A DNA stretch of 64,000 nucleotides from Burkholderia sp. Ax-1719 (GCF_011753055.1 NZ_VWWJ01000019.1:62001-126000), one strand, 5' to 3'. Counted from the stretch's first letter, positions 50,504-59,421 are shown. The notes: generated from the letters alone by a model not told the origin. Program-made: numbers and translations.

Positions 50504-50824
50504 TCAACCTGGATAGGCCTCGTCGACGCGCAGCCCAGCGAGCTTGAAGATCACCCGCAGCGTTTGCGGTTTGATGTCCCGGCGCGCGGCCAGAGCGGAC
50601 ATCACGAAATCAAGCACCTTGGCGTATTTCAGCAGGATCAGGCAGGCCTCCAGATCTGAAGCGCCATCGCGCATATCTTCGGCCAGCCGCAGCATCTCGA
50701 CCGAGATGTCGCGCGCCATCTCCAGCTCCAGTTGCTGCTTTTCGGTCCACTCGGGCACCTCTACGAGTCGGGCCAGCATTTCCTGGAATTTTTGCTCAGC
50801 GTTACCGTCGGGTTTCGTGTTCAT
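50504..50824 (-). CDS. Conserved hypothetical protein, helical
   Basis: A 106-residue protein that I do not recognise as a named family. It is strongly helical and charged (QKFQEMLARLVEVPEWTEKQ, ELEMARDISVEMLRLAEDM, LEACLILLKYAKVLDFVMSA), without signal peptide or membrane segment, Cys-poor and with one Trp. The Met at 50824 follows GGGG and is preferred over the longer reading from 50869. It stands alone on the minus strand between two methyltransferase genes and has its own terminator. Confidence 0.65.
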   Translation of the reverse strand: MNTKPDGNAEQKFQEMLARLVEVPEWTEKQQLELEMARDISVEMLRLAEDMRDGASDLEACLILLKYAKVLDFVMSALAARRDIKPQTLRVIFKLAGLRVDEAYPG

Positions 50825-51207
50825 TGCATGCCCCATGCACGGTCGCGCAGCTCCGTGCGTCTCGCGCAACGGTTTCTGCGACGTACCTGATTTATCGCTG
50901 CCGGCTCATCCGTCAGCGATCTCCCATGCGCGCATTGCCGGTACTTTGCCGGCGTGTCGCGCCCCAAAAACGGTCCTTTCTGGACATCGGCATGACGCAA
51001 ACCGCGCCGTGCAGTGTCTGTTTTAATCAACCCCTCCCTGCCATCCGGACGTGGGTCAGCGTGCCGGATGCTCCAACTGTATGAATGAGCCGCTCGGGCT
51101 GGCGGCCTCTTCGTGCTTTTTCCGTAAAATGACAGATATATTTGCGTCGTTCCGTCGCCTACCGCACGTAGGGCGACAAGAGACGCTTCTCTTTTAAAGC
51201 CGCCGCG
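50825..51207. promoter_or_regulatory. 383-base divergent intergenic region
   Basis: Between the hypothetical gene (minus) and the methyltransferase at 51208 (plus). TATATT (51137-51142) is a possible -10 for the plus gene, with only a weak -35 (TGCTTT, 51114-51119). In the predicted leader, GTCGCCTAC (51154-51162) pairs with GTAGGGCGAC (51168-51177) with one bulge. No further gene is visible. Confidence 0.4.
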
Positions 51208-52071
51208 ATGTCCAGCAAGACTTACGAAATCCGTCCGAACCAGTCGATCGAGCTTCTGAAGGAGCTCCATATCCTCACCCGTGACGGGAAGATGAACCAG
51301 GATAGCCGCCGCAAGCTGAAACAGGTCTATCACCTGTTCCAGTTCATCGAGCCGCTGCTTAAAGATCTCAAGCAGGATGGCCGCGACGTGACGCTCGTCG
51401 ATCATGGTGCGGGCAAGTCCTACCTTGGTTTTATTCTCTACGATCTCTTTTTCAAGGAACTGCGCGACAAGTCGCATATCTTCGGCATTGAGACGCGCGA
51501 TGAGCTGGTTGTGCGCTCTCGCGAACTCGCGCAGCGACTGGGTTTTGGCGGGATGTCGTTTCTGAATCTGTCGGTGGCCGATTCGACCACGTCGACAGAA
51601 CTGCCGCCGACGGTCGATATCGTCACGGCCTTGCACGCGTGCGATACCGCCACCGACGACGCGCTGCGCTTCGCGCTGAAAAAGCAGGCGCGCTATATCG
51701 TGGTGGTGCCCTGCTGTCAGGCGGAAGTGGCGGGGGTGTTGCGGCGGAACAAGGGCAAGTCGCTGGGGCAGGCGCTCACGGAAATCTGGCGCCATCCGCT
51801 GCATACGCGCGAATTCGGCAGCCAGATCACCAATGTGCTGCGCTGCCTGCAACTGGAGGCGCACGGTTACCAGGTCAGCGTGACGGAGCTGGTGGGCTGG
51901 GAGCACTCGATGAAAAACGAGCTGATCATCGCCCAGTACAAGGATCTGCCGCGCCGCCGTCCGACCGAACGGCTCAACGAAATCCTCGATACCTTCGGGC
52001 TTGCCGAACTGCGCGAGCGTTTCTTCTCCGATGAAGGCGAGCCGGCCGCCGAAACGACCGACGCGAGCTAA
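51208..52071 (+). CDS. SAM-dependent methyltransferase, Methyltransf_32-like
   Basis: A 287-residue protein with the features of the PF13679-type methyltransferase family: VDHGAGKSYLGFIL near 65-78 (SAM site), TALHACDTATDDAL near 143-156 and VVVPCCQAEV near 170-179. The DH-x-x-GKSYL, LHACD and PCCQ trio is characteristic; members are thought to modify RNA or protein, and the target is not known. The N-terminal 45 residues are helical and basic. No operon partner; convergent with the DUF1415 gene. Confidence 0.82.
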   Translation: MSSKTYEIRPNQSIELLKELHILTRDGKMNQDSRRKLKQVYHLFQFIEPLLKDLKQDGRDVTLVDHGAGKSYLGFILYDLFFKELRDKSHIFGIETRDELVVRSRELAQRLGFGGMSFLNLSVADSTTSTELPPTVDIVTALHACDTATDDALRFALKKQARYIVVVPCCQAEVAGVLRRNKGKSLGQALTEIWRHPLHTREFGSQITNVLRCLQLEAHGYQVSVTELVGWEHSMKNELIIAQYKDLPRRRPTERLNEILDTFGLAELRERFFSDEGEPAAETTDAS

Positions 52072-52107
52072 CTCCGCTTAAGCTCGCCTCAAGGGCCAGG
52101 CGCGGCG

Positions 52108-52695
52108 TCAGTCTTCGTCGCGCTTCGCCATCCATTCACGCCAGCCCTTCAGGCCCAGGCGTCGCAGCGTTTCCATATTGCGTTCGTAGATGTCGGCGGC
52201 GTCCGGGAAGGCGTCCACGGCGCGCTCGATGCTGTCTTCGCGCAGCAGATGCAGGATCGGATATGGGGCGCGGTTCGTGTAGTTCTCGATGTCGTCGGGC
52301 GCGGTATCTTCGAACTGATAGTGCGGGTGAAAGCTCGCAATCTGCAGTGTGCCGTCCAGGCGCAACTGGCCGAGCAGCAGATCCGCGAAATGCAGCGCGT
52401 CGTTGTAGTCGAGAAAGTCGGCAAGCGCGTGGGGCAGGATCAGCAGCGTGGTGTCGATGTCGGCGGGATCGGCGTCCGCGAGCGTGCGCAGTTCCGTTTC
52501 GAGATCGGTCAGGACGCCTTCGAGATCCGTCGCCTCGCTGATTGCGTAGCGGATCTGGCCCTTCACGTGAACGCTTTTGGCGAACGGGCAAAGATTCAGG
52601 CCGATCACGGCGCGCGTAAGCCAGTGGCGCGTGGCGTCGAGGATGTCGGCGTGGTCCGGCGTGGCGCCAGAAGCGGAGGAAGCGGTGTCGTTCAT
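52108..52695 (-). CDS. DUF1415 family protein
   Basis: A 195-residue protein of uncharacterised family DUF1415. Family block: WLTRAVIGLNLCPFAKSVHV near 25-44 with the conserved LNLCPFA, then ETELRTLADADP, FLDYNDALHFADLLL and ASFHPHYQFEDT. The invariant Cys and His suggest metal binding or catalysis, but no activity is known. It starts 10 bases after the TetR gene on the same strand and may be co-transcribed with it. Confidence 0.88.
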   Translation of the reverse strand: MNDTASSASGATPDHADILDATRHWLTRAVIGLNLCPFAKSVHVKGQIRYAISEATDLEGVLTDLETELRTLADADPADIDTTLLILPHALADFLDYNDALHFADLLLGQLRLDGTLQIASFHPHYQFEDTAPDDIENYTNRAPYPILHLLREDSIERAVDAFPDAADIYERNMETLRRLGLKGWREWMAKRDED

Positions 52696-52705
52696 GGCCG
52701 CGATT

Positions 52706-53365
52706 TTACTCGCGGCTTTCTGTAGCGATATCGATTGTTCGGCCGCACGCCGCCTCGATCAAAAGCTTCGCCATACGCGGCGCGGCGAGAATCGGGCCGC
52801 AACCGGGGCCGTAAGTCTGGCTGGCGGCGTACACCCCTTCGACCAGCAACGCCAGTTCATCCGCGAGCGCGGAGGGATCGCTGGCTTGCGCGGCCTGCGC
52901 AAGTTCGTTCAGGCGCGCCATCAGTCGCGTCTTGTTCTCGCTCACGCTTTGGCGCGCGGGATGCGTCGCATCCGGAAATTCAGCCGCGACGTTCACGAAC
53001 GGGCAACCGCGATATTCCGGCGCGGACGCGCGCCGCGTCAGATCCTCGAAACACTGCAGCAGTTGCCGCGCGGCGTCGCCGGGATGTTTGGCGACGCTCG
53101 ATTCGAACCGCTCGAAAAAGCGCACGTCGCAGCGCTTCAAATACGCCACCACCAGATCGTCCTTGGACGAGAATTGGCGGTACAGGCTCATCTTGTTCAC
53201 CCCCGCGCGCTCGACCACGGCTTCCACGCCGACCGCGCGCACACCCTCCTGATAGAACAGTTCGTCGGCGGCGCGCAGCAGTTGCTCCTGCGCGCGCGGC
53301 CCGGCCGTCTGGGTACGCGTGGCGGTGGAAGCGGAAGTTTCGGGGCGCTTGGACATGGCGGGCAT
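52706..53365 (-). CDS. TetR-family transcriptional regulator
   Basis: A 219-residue regulator. The N-terminal helix-turn-helix lies at about 26-72 (AADELFYQEGVRAVGVEAV, then VNKMSLYRQFSSKDDLV); the C-terminal ligand domain has the TetR_C pattern (CPFVNVAAEFPD, LALLVEGVYAASQTYG). It is divergent from an MFS transporter and two near-identical palindromes lie between them, so it most likely represses that transporter and possibly itself. ATG 53356 (MSKRPE) is an alternative start. Confidence 0.93.
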   Translation of the reverse strand: MPAMSKRPETSASTATRTQTAGPRAQEQLLRAADELFYQEGVRAVGVEAVVERAGVNKMSLYRQFSSKDDLVVAYLKRCDVRFFERFESSVAKHPGDAARQLLQCFEDLTRRASAPEYRGCPFVNVAAEFPDATHPARQSVSENKTRLMARLNELAQAAQASDPSALADELALLVEGVYAASQTYGPGCGPILAAPRMAKLLIEAACGRTIDIATESRE

Positions 53366-53384
53366 CTCGTCATCAGGGTTACGC

Positions 53385-53442
53385 TTGACATGTTACCGAG
53401 CGGTCACTACTATCGCAACACACTTGTGACCGATCGGTAACA
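53385..53442 (+). promoter_or_regulatory. MFS promoter with two TetR operators
   Basis: TTGACA (53385-53390), exactly 17 bases, TACTAT (53408-53413). The spacer is wholly filled by TGTTACCGAGCGGTCAC (53391-53407). A second copy, GTGACCGATCGGTAACA (53426-53442), is its inverted repeat with one mismatch in 17; each copy is itself palindromic around ACCG-NN-CGGT. Centres are 35 bases apart. A repressor on the first site would block RNA polymerase directly. Confidence 0.85.
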
Positions 53443-53528
53443 ATCCCGGTTCGGCGCAGACGCAAAAACACGCAGGCGGGCAGAAGCATGAGATCAGGCG
53501 CCCGGTACAACATCAGCAAGGAGCACGG

Positions 53529-54812
53529 ATGAACTGGGCAGCGAGGTGGGTTGGCGGGCGTTTCCACTATGGATGGCTCGTGGTAGCGGTGGTGTTTCTG
53601 GTGCTGCTGGCGGCGGCCGGTACGCGTGCCACGCCGAGCGTGATGATGGTGCCGCTCGAACACCAGTTCGGCTGGAGTCGCGCGACGATTTCGCTGGCGA
53701 TTTCGGTGAACATCGCGCTTTATGGGCTGATGGGTCCGTTTGCGGCGGCGGCGATGCAGCGCTTCGGCGTGCGGCCTACGCTGCTCACGGCGCTCGCCAC
53801 GATGGCGGCGGGCGTGGCGCTGTCCGCGCTGATGACGCATCCGTGGCAGATGATCCTGGTCTGGGGCGTGATGGTGGGCGGCGCGACGGGCGTGGCTGCG
53901 CTGTCGCTGTCGGCCACGATCGTCACGCGCTGGTTCACCACGCATCGCGGTCTCGCGATGGGCATCCTCACCGCAAGCTCGGCCACCGGCCAGCTCGTGT
54001 TCCTGCCGTTCCTCGCGGCCATCGCTGAAAAGCACGGCTGGCAGATGGTGGTGCTGGTGGTGGCGATCGCCGCCGCCGTGGTGGTGCCGCTGGTCGCGCT
54101 GCTGTTGCCGGAGCGGCCGGCCAATGTGGCGCTGCGCCCGTTCGGCGAGGCGCATGACGCGCCCATCGTGCCGCCCGCGCCGCAGCAGAATCCGCTCACG
54201 CTGGCGTTCGGCGCACTCGCGCAGGCCAGCCGCACGCGCGACTTCTGGCTGCTGTTCTTCAGCTTCTTTATCTGCGGCGCGAGCACCAACGGTTACGTGG
54301 GCACGCATCTGATCGCCATGTGCGGCGATTACGGCATGACGGAAGTGCAGGGCGCGTCGCTGCTCGCAACCATGGGCATTTTCGATCTGTTCGGCACGAC
54401 GCTTTCGGGCTGGCTGTCCGATCGCTTCAACAGCCGCGTGCTGCTGTTCTGGTATTACGGGCTGCGCGGGCTCTCGCTGATCTATCTGCCGCACGCGTTT
54501 GGCATCGACTTTTTCGGCTTGCCGATTTTCGCGGTGTTCTATGGGCTCGACTGGATCGCGACCGTGCCGCCGACGGTGCGTCTGGCCACCGATGTGTTCG
54601 GCAAGGAGCGCGCACCGATTATCTTCGGCTGGGTGGTGGCGGGGCACCAGCTAGGCGCGGCGTTCGCGGCGTTTGGCGCGGGGCTGCTGCGTTCGAGCCT
54701 GGGCACCTATACGGTGGCGTCGATGATTTCGGGCGGCTTGTGTCTGATCGCGTCGTTCCTGGTGCTGCGCATCAATCGCGGAGCGCGTTCCGTTGGTGTG
54801 CAGGCGGCTTGA
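53529..54812 (+). CDS. MFS transporter (OFA/monocarboxylate-type)
   Basis: A 427-residue, 12-helix membrane protein. The pattern FHYGWLVVAVVFLVLL at the start, WFTTHRGLAMGILTASSATG near 137-156 and SGWLSDRFNSRVLLFWYYGLRG (second loop motif) match the oxalate:formate/monocarboxylate-like MFS branch. Substrate unknown, probably a small organic acid. Under control of the adjacent TetR regulator; AAGGAG precedes the start. No catabolic gene is adjacent, which leaves open an efflux role. Confidence 0.88.
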   Translation: MNWAARWVGGRFHYGWLVVAVVFLVLLAAAGTRATPSVMMVPLEHQFGWSRATISLAISVNIALYGLMGPFAAAAMQRFGVRPTLLTALATMAAGVALSALMTHPWQMILVWGVMVGGATGVAALSLSATIVTRWFTTHRGLAMGILTASSATGQLVFLPFLAAIAEKHGWQMVVLVVAIAAAVVVPLVALLLPERPANVALRPFGEAHDAPIVPPAPQQNPLTLAFGALAQASRTRDFWLLFFSFFICGASTNGYVGTHLIAMCGDYGMTEVQGASLLATMGIFDLFGTTLSGWLSDRFNSRVLLFWYYGLRGLSLIYLPHAFGIDFFGLPIFAVFYGLDWIATVPPTVRLATDVFGKERAPIIFGWVVAGHQLGAAFAAFGAGLLRSSLGTYTVASMISGGLCLIASFLVLRINRGARSVGVQAA

Positions 54813-54935
54813 TCGCAGTACCGCACGAGGCACTGCGGCCGCCGCATGATATTCGTCGCGTAAGCGCGTTTTGTGCAGCGCGGGTATGCTGATGGCCCCG
54901 GGCGAGCGCCCGCTATCCTCAAGGACAGACAAGGC

Positions 54936-55538
54936 ATGACGAAGCACAAACCCGCACCGACAGCCGTGCCCATCCACGAACTGATCGCTGGCCGCTGGAG
55001 CCCGCGCGCCTACTCGAACGAGCCGGTGTCGCGCGAGGCGCTGCACGCGGTGATCGAGGCCGCACGCTGGGCGCCGTCGGGATACAACCTGCAGCCGTGG
55101 CGCTTCATCGTGTTCGACCGCACGGCGGACGAAGTCGCGTTCAAGCGCGCCTTCGGTACGCTCGTGCCGTTCAACCAGCAATGGAACGCACCCGCGCCGA
55201 TCCTGATTGCCGTGACGGCGCAGACCCTCAACTCGAAGGGCGAAGTCAACCGCACGGCGCAGTACGACGCGGGCGCGGCCGCCATGTCGCTGGTGCTGCA
55301 GGCGCACGCGCTGGGTCTTGCCGCGCACCAGATGAGCGGCTTCGACGTGAACGCATTCCGCAAGGAGTTCGCCCTGCCGAACGACGTGGAGCCACTCGCG
55401 ATCATCTCGATCGGCCATTACGGCGATGTGGACAAGCTCGAACCGGTGCTGCGCGACCGCGAGAAGGCGGAACGCACGCGCTCGGCCGTGGGCGACATCG
55501 CTTACGCGAACGCCTGGAAGCAGCCGTTCAAGGGCTAA
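54936..55538 (+). CDS. Nitroreductase family protein
   Basis: A 200-residue FMN-dependent oxidoreductase of the nitroreductase superfamily. RWSPRAYSNEPVSREAL near the N-terminus, AARWAPSGYNLQPWRF (FMN phosphate contacts) and ALGLAAHQMSGFD are typical. Acts with NAD(P)H on nitro or quinone compounds; the native substrate is unknown. ATG 54936 is preferred because of AAGGACA upstream and the family length. It ends before a UUCG-capped hairpin. Confidence 0.9.
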   Translation: MTKHKPAPTAVPIHELIAGRWSPRAYSNEPVSREALHAVIEAARWAPSGYNLQPWRFIVFDRTADEVAFKRAFGTLVPFNQQWNAPAPILIAVTAQTLNSKGEVNRTAQYDAGAAAMSLVLQAHALGLAAHQMSGFDVNAFRKEFALPNDVEPLAIISIGHYGDVDKLEPVLRDREKAERTRSAVGDIAYANAWKQPFKG

Positions 55539-55576
55539 GCGCCCATCTGAAGCGCAGCCCAGGTCTGTAAAACACG

Positions 55577-55600
55577 CACGCGCGGCTTCGGTCGCGCGTG
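55577..55600 (+). terminator. UUCG-capped hairpin after the nitroreductase gene
   Basis: CACGCGCGGC (55577-55586), loop TTCG, GTCGCGCGTG (55591-55600): a 10-bp stem with one wobble pair and a stable tetraloop. No clear T-run, so it is a probable 3' end stabiliser or weak terminator. Confidence 0.6.
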
Positions 55601-55716
55601 TCACTTTACAGGGCCGAATCAAGGGCTTGCGGTTGCCCCACGCCGCGCTTTCGTGATACAAAGCCGGTCCTCCCAGCCTTCCTCATCGCGCGCGCCTTGT
55701 GCCGTGCGTCATTGCC

Positions 55717-56979
55717 ATGACCCCGTTTTGCGCGATCGACTTCGGTACTTCCAATTCGGCCGTGGCCCTGCCAGGCGCCGCTGCCGGCGATGCCATGCGC
55801 CTCGCGCCCGTGGAAGGCGCCCACACCACGCTGCCCACTTCGGTGTTCTTCAATACCGATGAACACACGCGCGAATTCGGCCGTGCGGCGCTCGCCGCGT
55901 ATATCGACGGTTTCGACGGGCGGCTGATGCGCTCGATGAAGAGCATCCTCGGCTCGCCGCTGGCGGAAAGCACCACCGATCTCGGCGATGGCAGCGCCAT
56001 GCGCTACACGGAAATCATCGCGATCTTCGTCGATCATCTGAAGCGCAGCGCCGAGCGTTGCTCGGGCGCGTCGATCGAGCGCGCGGTGCTGGGCCGCCCG
56101 GTGTTTTTCGTCGACGAAGATCCGCGCGCCGACCAGCTGGCGCAGGATCAGCTTGAAGCGGCGGCGCGTTCGGTGGGTTTCAAGGAGATCCAGTTCCAGT
56201 ACGAGCCAATCGCGGCGGCCTTCGACTACGAGTCGCGCCTGACGGAAGAAGGCCTCGTGCTGGTGGCCGACATTGGCGGCGGTACGTCGGACTTTTCGCT
56301 TGTGCGTGTCGGGCCGCAGCGCATGACGCGTCTGGAGCGCAAGGACGATGTGCTGGCCCACCACGGCGTGCATGTGGCCGGCACCGACTTCGACCGTCGC
56401 GTGGAACTGGCGACGATCCTGCGCGAACTGGGCTATCAGGCGCTCGATCCGGAAGGCCGCGAAATTCCCAATCGCGTCTATTTCGATCTGGCGACCTGGC
56501 ATCTGATCAACACGATCTACACGCCCAAGCGCGCGACCGAACTCAAGCTCATGCGCCATCTGTACACGGACACGGCGCAGCACGACCGCCTGATGCGCGT
56601 GGTCGACTGGCGTCTGGGTCACGCGCTGGCGGCGCGTGCGGAAGAGGCGAAGATCGGCGTATCGGCGGGCGGCGAAACGATGATCGATCTGGAGCAGGTG
56701 GAAACGGATCTGCGTCTGGCATTCGACGACGCGCAACTGGTGGAAGCGGGCCGCGAGGAAACGCGACGCATCGTGCAGGCTGCGCGCGACACCGTGCAGG
56801 CCGCGGGCGTGGCCCCGAGCGCGGTGAATGCGCTGTATTTCACGGGCGGCTCGACCGGTCTGCTGTTCCTGACCCAGGCGCTTGCCGAAGCATTCCCGCA
56901 GGCGCAGCCCGTGTTCGGCGATCGACTCGCCAGCGTGGCCACCGGCCTGGGCATTCACGCACAGCGTCTGTTCGGCTGA
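55717..56979 (+). CDS. Hsp70-family chaperone-like protein (YegD type)
   Basis: A 420-residue protein with the Hsp70 actin-like ATPase fold but no peptide-binding domain or lid. Phosphate-1 loop AIDFGTSNSAVALPG at 6-20, phosphate-2 VADIGGGTSDFSL near 183-195, and adenosine block YFTGGSTGLLF near the C-terminus. The pattern and length match E. coli YegD, whose role is unknown. ATG 55717 begins the phosphate loop at the usual distance; the GTG at 55699 is in frame. A strong terminator follows. Confidence 0.9.
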   Translation: MTPFCAIDFGTSNSAVALPGAAAGDAMRLAPVEGAHTTLPTSVFFNTDEHTREFGRAALAAYIDGFDGRLMRSMKSILGSPLAESTTDLGDGSAMRYTEIIAIFVDHLKRSAERCSGASIERAVLGRPVFFVDEDPRADQLAQDQLEAAARSVGFKEIQFQYEPIAAAFDYESRLTEEGLVLVADIGGGTSDFSLVRVGPQRMTRLERKDDVLAHHGVHVAGTDFDRRVELATILRELGYQALDPEGREIPNRVYFDLATWHLINTIYTPKRATELKLMRHLYTDTAQHDRLMRVVDWRLGHALAARAEEAKIGVSAGGETMIDLEQVETDLRLAFDDAQLVEAGREETRRIVQAARDTVQAAGVAPSAVNALYFTGGSTGLLFLTQALAEAFPQAQPVFGDRLASVATGLGIHAQRLFG

Positions 56980-57024
56980 GCGTGCGACGAAAGTGGGGTG
57001 AGTCTGCAAAAAACGCAGGCGACA

Positions 57025-57060
57025 AAAAACCCCACTTTCAAAGAGAAGAGTGGGGTTTTT
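57025..57060. terminator. Bidirectional terminator between the Hsp70-like and csp genes
   Basis: AAAAACCCCACT (57025-57036), 12-base loop, AGTGGGGTTTTT (57049-57060): a perfect 12-bp stem with A-run and T-run on both sides, shared by the convergent genes. Confidence 0.92.
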
Positions 57061-57115
57061 CTGTAAGCTTGCCAGTCAGGATCAGAGGTAAATCCCGACA
57101 GTCAAAGACGGTAAT

Positions 57116-57319
57116 TTAGACCGGCTTGATGTTAGCAGCTTGCTTGCCCTTCGGGCCCGTACGCACTTCGAATTGAACCTTTTGGTTCTCTTGCAGCGTC
57201 TTGAAGCCGTCGATCTTGATTTCCGAGAAGTGCGCGAACAGATCTTCGCCACCGCCGTCCGGCGTGATGAAGCCAAAGCCCTTAGCGTCATTGAACCACT
57301 TGACGGTACCGGTTTCCAT
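57116..57319 (-). CDS. Cold-shock domain protein (CspA family)
   Basis: A 67-residue single cold-shock domain (OB fold). RNP1 KGFGFITP at 13-20 and RNP2 DLFAHF at 26-31 are intact, with METGTVKWFND at the start. Binds single-stranded RNA/DNA and melts secondary structure. TAGGAAAG lies just before the ATG. A leader of about 127 bases separates it from a strong promoter, as is common for cold-shock genes whose mRNA leader senses temperature. Confidence 0.96.
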   Translation of the reverse strand: METGTVKWFNDAKGFGFITPDGGGEDLFAHFSEIKIDGFKTLQENQKVQFEVRTGPKGKQAANIKPV

Positions 57320-57452
57320 ATTACTTTCCTAAAAATGAATGAACAAAGAGGTGCCGAAAATCAAGGAAGGGGTATGGGACCAACCGGAGTACCGTTGATG
57401 GGCGAACTACGAAAGACCTATTCACACTCGCCGCTTGAAATCCTGCCCGAAC

Positions 57453-57481
57453 TTTATACGGCTTATTGTCTGGAAGGTCAA
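57453..57481 (-). promoter_or_regulatory. Promoter of the cold-shock gene
   Basis: On the minus strand TTGACC (57476-57481), 17-base spacer, TATAAA (57453-57458): near-consensus sigma-70. Predicted transcription start near 57446 gives a leader of about 127 bases. Confidence 0.75.
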
Positions 57482-57594
57482 CTAGCACCCAGGGAAACTC
57501 CATAGTTTTTTACTTCAGGGTCGCAACAAAGTCTTACAAAGCTTGCTAAGTTGCTGTTTTTTTTGTAGTGGCAGAAGAAATCTGGCGTCTTTTG

Positions 57595-57647
57595 ACGGTG
57601 CAACCGTTAAACTACGCGCCGCGCATGAGTTGCGCCTTCGGGCGCAA
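57595..57647 (+). promoter_or_regulatory. Upstream elements of the APC permease gene
   Basis: ACGGT-GCA-ACCGT (57595-57607) is a perfect short inverted repeat. Downstream, TTGCGCC (57630-57636), TTCG, GGCGCAA (57641-57647) forms a 7-bp UUCG-capped hairpin in the likely leader. No convincing -35/-10 pair was found. Together with the csp leader this accounts for the 422-base gap 57320-57741. Confidence 0.4.
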
Positions 57648-57741
57648 TCGCAATCGCGCGCAGGTGCGACTGCCGCTGGAACCCCGCCCGCACAACAGAC
57701 GGGGCATGCGGTGTTGAACTGCTCTTGATACAGGAGAAGAC

Positions 57742-59337
57742 GTGAAAAGTTCTATTCAACGGAACATCGGCCCGTTCGCGCTGATGTTTACCGGCCTCGG
57801 GTCGATCATCGGTTCGGGCTGGCTGTTCGGCGCATGGAAAGCCGCCAAGATTGCAGGTCCCGCTGCAGTCTGCGCGTGGGTGATCGGGGCCGTGGTCATT
57901 CTGGCCATCGCGCTCACCTATGCCGAACTCGGCGCGATGTTCCCGGAATCGGGCGGCATGGTCCGCTACGCCCGTTACTCGCATGGCGCGCTGGTGGGTT
58001 TCATCAGCGCATGGGCGAACTGGATCGCCATCGTTTCGGTGATTCCTATCGAAGCCGAAGCCTCTATCCAGTACATGAGCACCTGGCCCTATCCGTGGGC
58101 GCATGCACTGTTCGTCGATGGCTCATTGACACACTCCGGGCTGTTCCTGTCGGCGCTGCTCGTGATCGTGTACTTCATGCTGAACTACTGGGGCGTGAAG
58201 CTGTTCGCGCGCGCCAATAGCGCCATCACGATCTTCAAGTTCATCATCCCGGGTCTGACGATCATCGGTCTGATGGCAACGGGCTTCCACCACGAAAACT
58301 TCGGCGAAGCGACCACGTTCGCGCCGTATGGCTGGTCGGCGGTGTTCACGGCGGTTGCAACCAGCGGCATCGTGTTCGCGTTCAACGGCTTCCAGAGCCC
58401 GATCAACCTCGCAGGCGAAGCGCGCAATCCGTCGAAGAGCATCCCGTTCGCGGTGATCGGCTCGATCGTCTGCGCACTGGTGATCTACGTGCTGCTGCAG
58501 GTGGCGTACATCGGCGCGGTCAATCCGGCTGACGTGGCGAAGGGCTGGAACACGTTCAACTTCAAGTCGCCGTTCGCGGAACTCGCGATCGCGCTGAACC
58601 TGAACTGGCTGGCGATCCTGCTGTATGTCGATGCATTCGTGAGCCCGAGCGGCACCGGCACGACCTACATGGCAACGACCTCGCGCATGATCTACGCGAT
58701 GGAGCGCAACAACACGATGCCGGCAATGTTCGGCAACGTGCACCCGTTCTACGGTGTGCCGCGCCAGGCGATGTGGTTCAACCTCGTCATCTCGTTCATC
58801 TTCATGTTCTTCTTCCGCGGCTGGAGCTCGCTGGCGGCGGTGATCTCGGTTGCAACCGTGATCTCGTACCTGACGGGCCCGATCAGCCTGATGGCACTGA
58901 AGCGCGCTGCCACGGACATCGAACGTCCGCTGTCGGTGCCGTTCATGAAGGTCATCGCACCGTTCGCATTCGTCTGCGCATCGATGATCCTGTACTGGGC
59001 CAAGTGGCCGCTGACGGGCGAAATCATTCTGCTGATGGTTGTCGCACTGCCGGTGTACTTCTACTTCCAGGCCAAGCAAGGCTTCGGCGGCTGGGGCCAG
59101 GATCTGAAGGCAGCATGGTGGCTGTGCGCCTATCTGCCGACGATGGCGGTGCTCTCGCTGATCGGCTCGAAGCAGTTCGGCGGTCACGATGTGATCCCTT
59201 ACGGCTGGGACATGCTGGTCGTCGCGATCATCTCGCTCGGCTTCTACTTCTGGGGCGTGAATTCGGGTTACCGCACGCCGTATCTGGAAGAGCGTAAGGA
59301 ACACGACGAAGTGCTCGAAGGCATCGGCGCGCACTAA
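57742..59337 (+). CDS. APC-family amino-acid permease
   Basis: A 531-residue membrane protein with 12 or more hydrophobic segments. The APC signature GLGSIIGSGWLFGAW near 18-32 (helix 1 substrate loop), then YAELGAMFPESGGMVRYARY near 60-79 and VFAFNGFQSPINLAGEARNP near 213-232. Pattern fits amino-acid:proton symporters of the aspartate/glutamate-type APC branch; substrate not certain. Start is GTG with AGGAGA 5 bases upstream. The gene stands alone between a csp gene and a strong terminator. Confidence 0.9.
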   Translation: MKSSIQRNIGPFALMFTGLGSIIGSGWLFGAWKAAKIAGPAAVCAWVIGAVVILAIALTYAELGAMFPESGGMVRYARYSHGALVGFISAWANWIAIVSVIPIEAEASIQYMSTWPYPWAHALFVDGSLTHSGLFLSALLVIVYFMLNYWGVKLFARANSAITIFKFIIPGLTIIGLMATGFHHENFGEATTFAPYGWSAVFTAVATSGIVFAFNGFQSPINLAGEARNPSKSIPFAVIGSIVCALVIYVLLQVAYIGAVNPADVAKGWNTFNFKSPFAELAIALNLNWLAILLYVDAFVSPSGTGTTYMATTSRMIYAMERNNTMPAMFGNVHPFYGVPRQAMWFNLVISFIFMFFFRGWSSLAAVISVATVISYLTGPISLMALKRAATDIERPLSVPFMKVIAPFAFVCASMILYWAKWPLTGEIILLMVVALPVYFYFQAKQGFGGWGQDLKAAWWLCAYLPTMAVLSLIGSKQFGGHDVIPYGWDMLVVAIISLGFYFWGVNSGYRTPYLEERKEHDEVLEGIGAH

Positions 59338-59358
59338 TCAGCGCATCGAATAGCCAGT

Positions 59359-59394
59359 AAAAAGCCCGCCTGAAGCGATTCAGGCGGGCTTTTT
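59359..59394. terminator. Bidirectional terminator after the APC permease
   Basis: AAAAAGCCCGCCTGAA (59359-59374), loop GCGA, TTCAGGCGGGCTTTTT (59379-59394): a perfect 16-bp stem with T-runs on both strands, between convergent genes. Confidence 0.95.
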
Positions 59395-59421
59395 TGCGTC
59401 TGCGCCTTGCGGCGATCGCGC

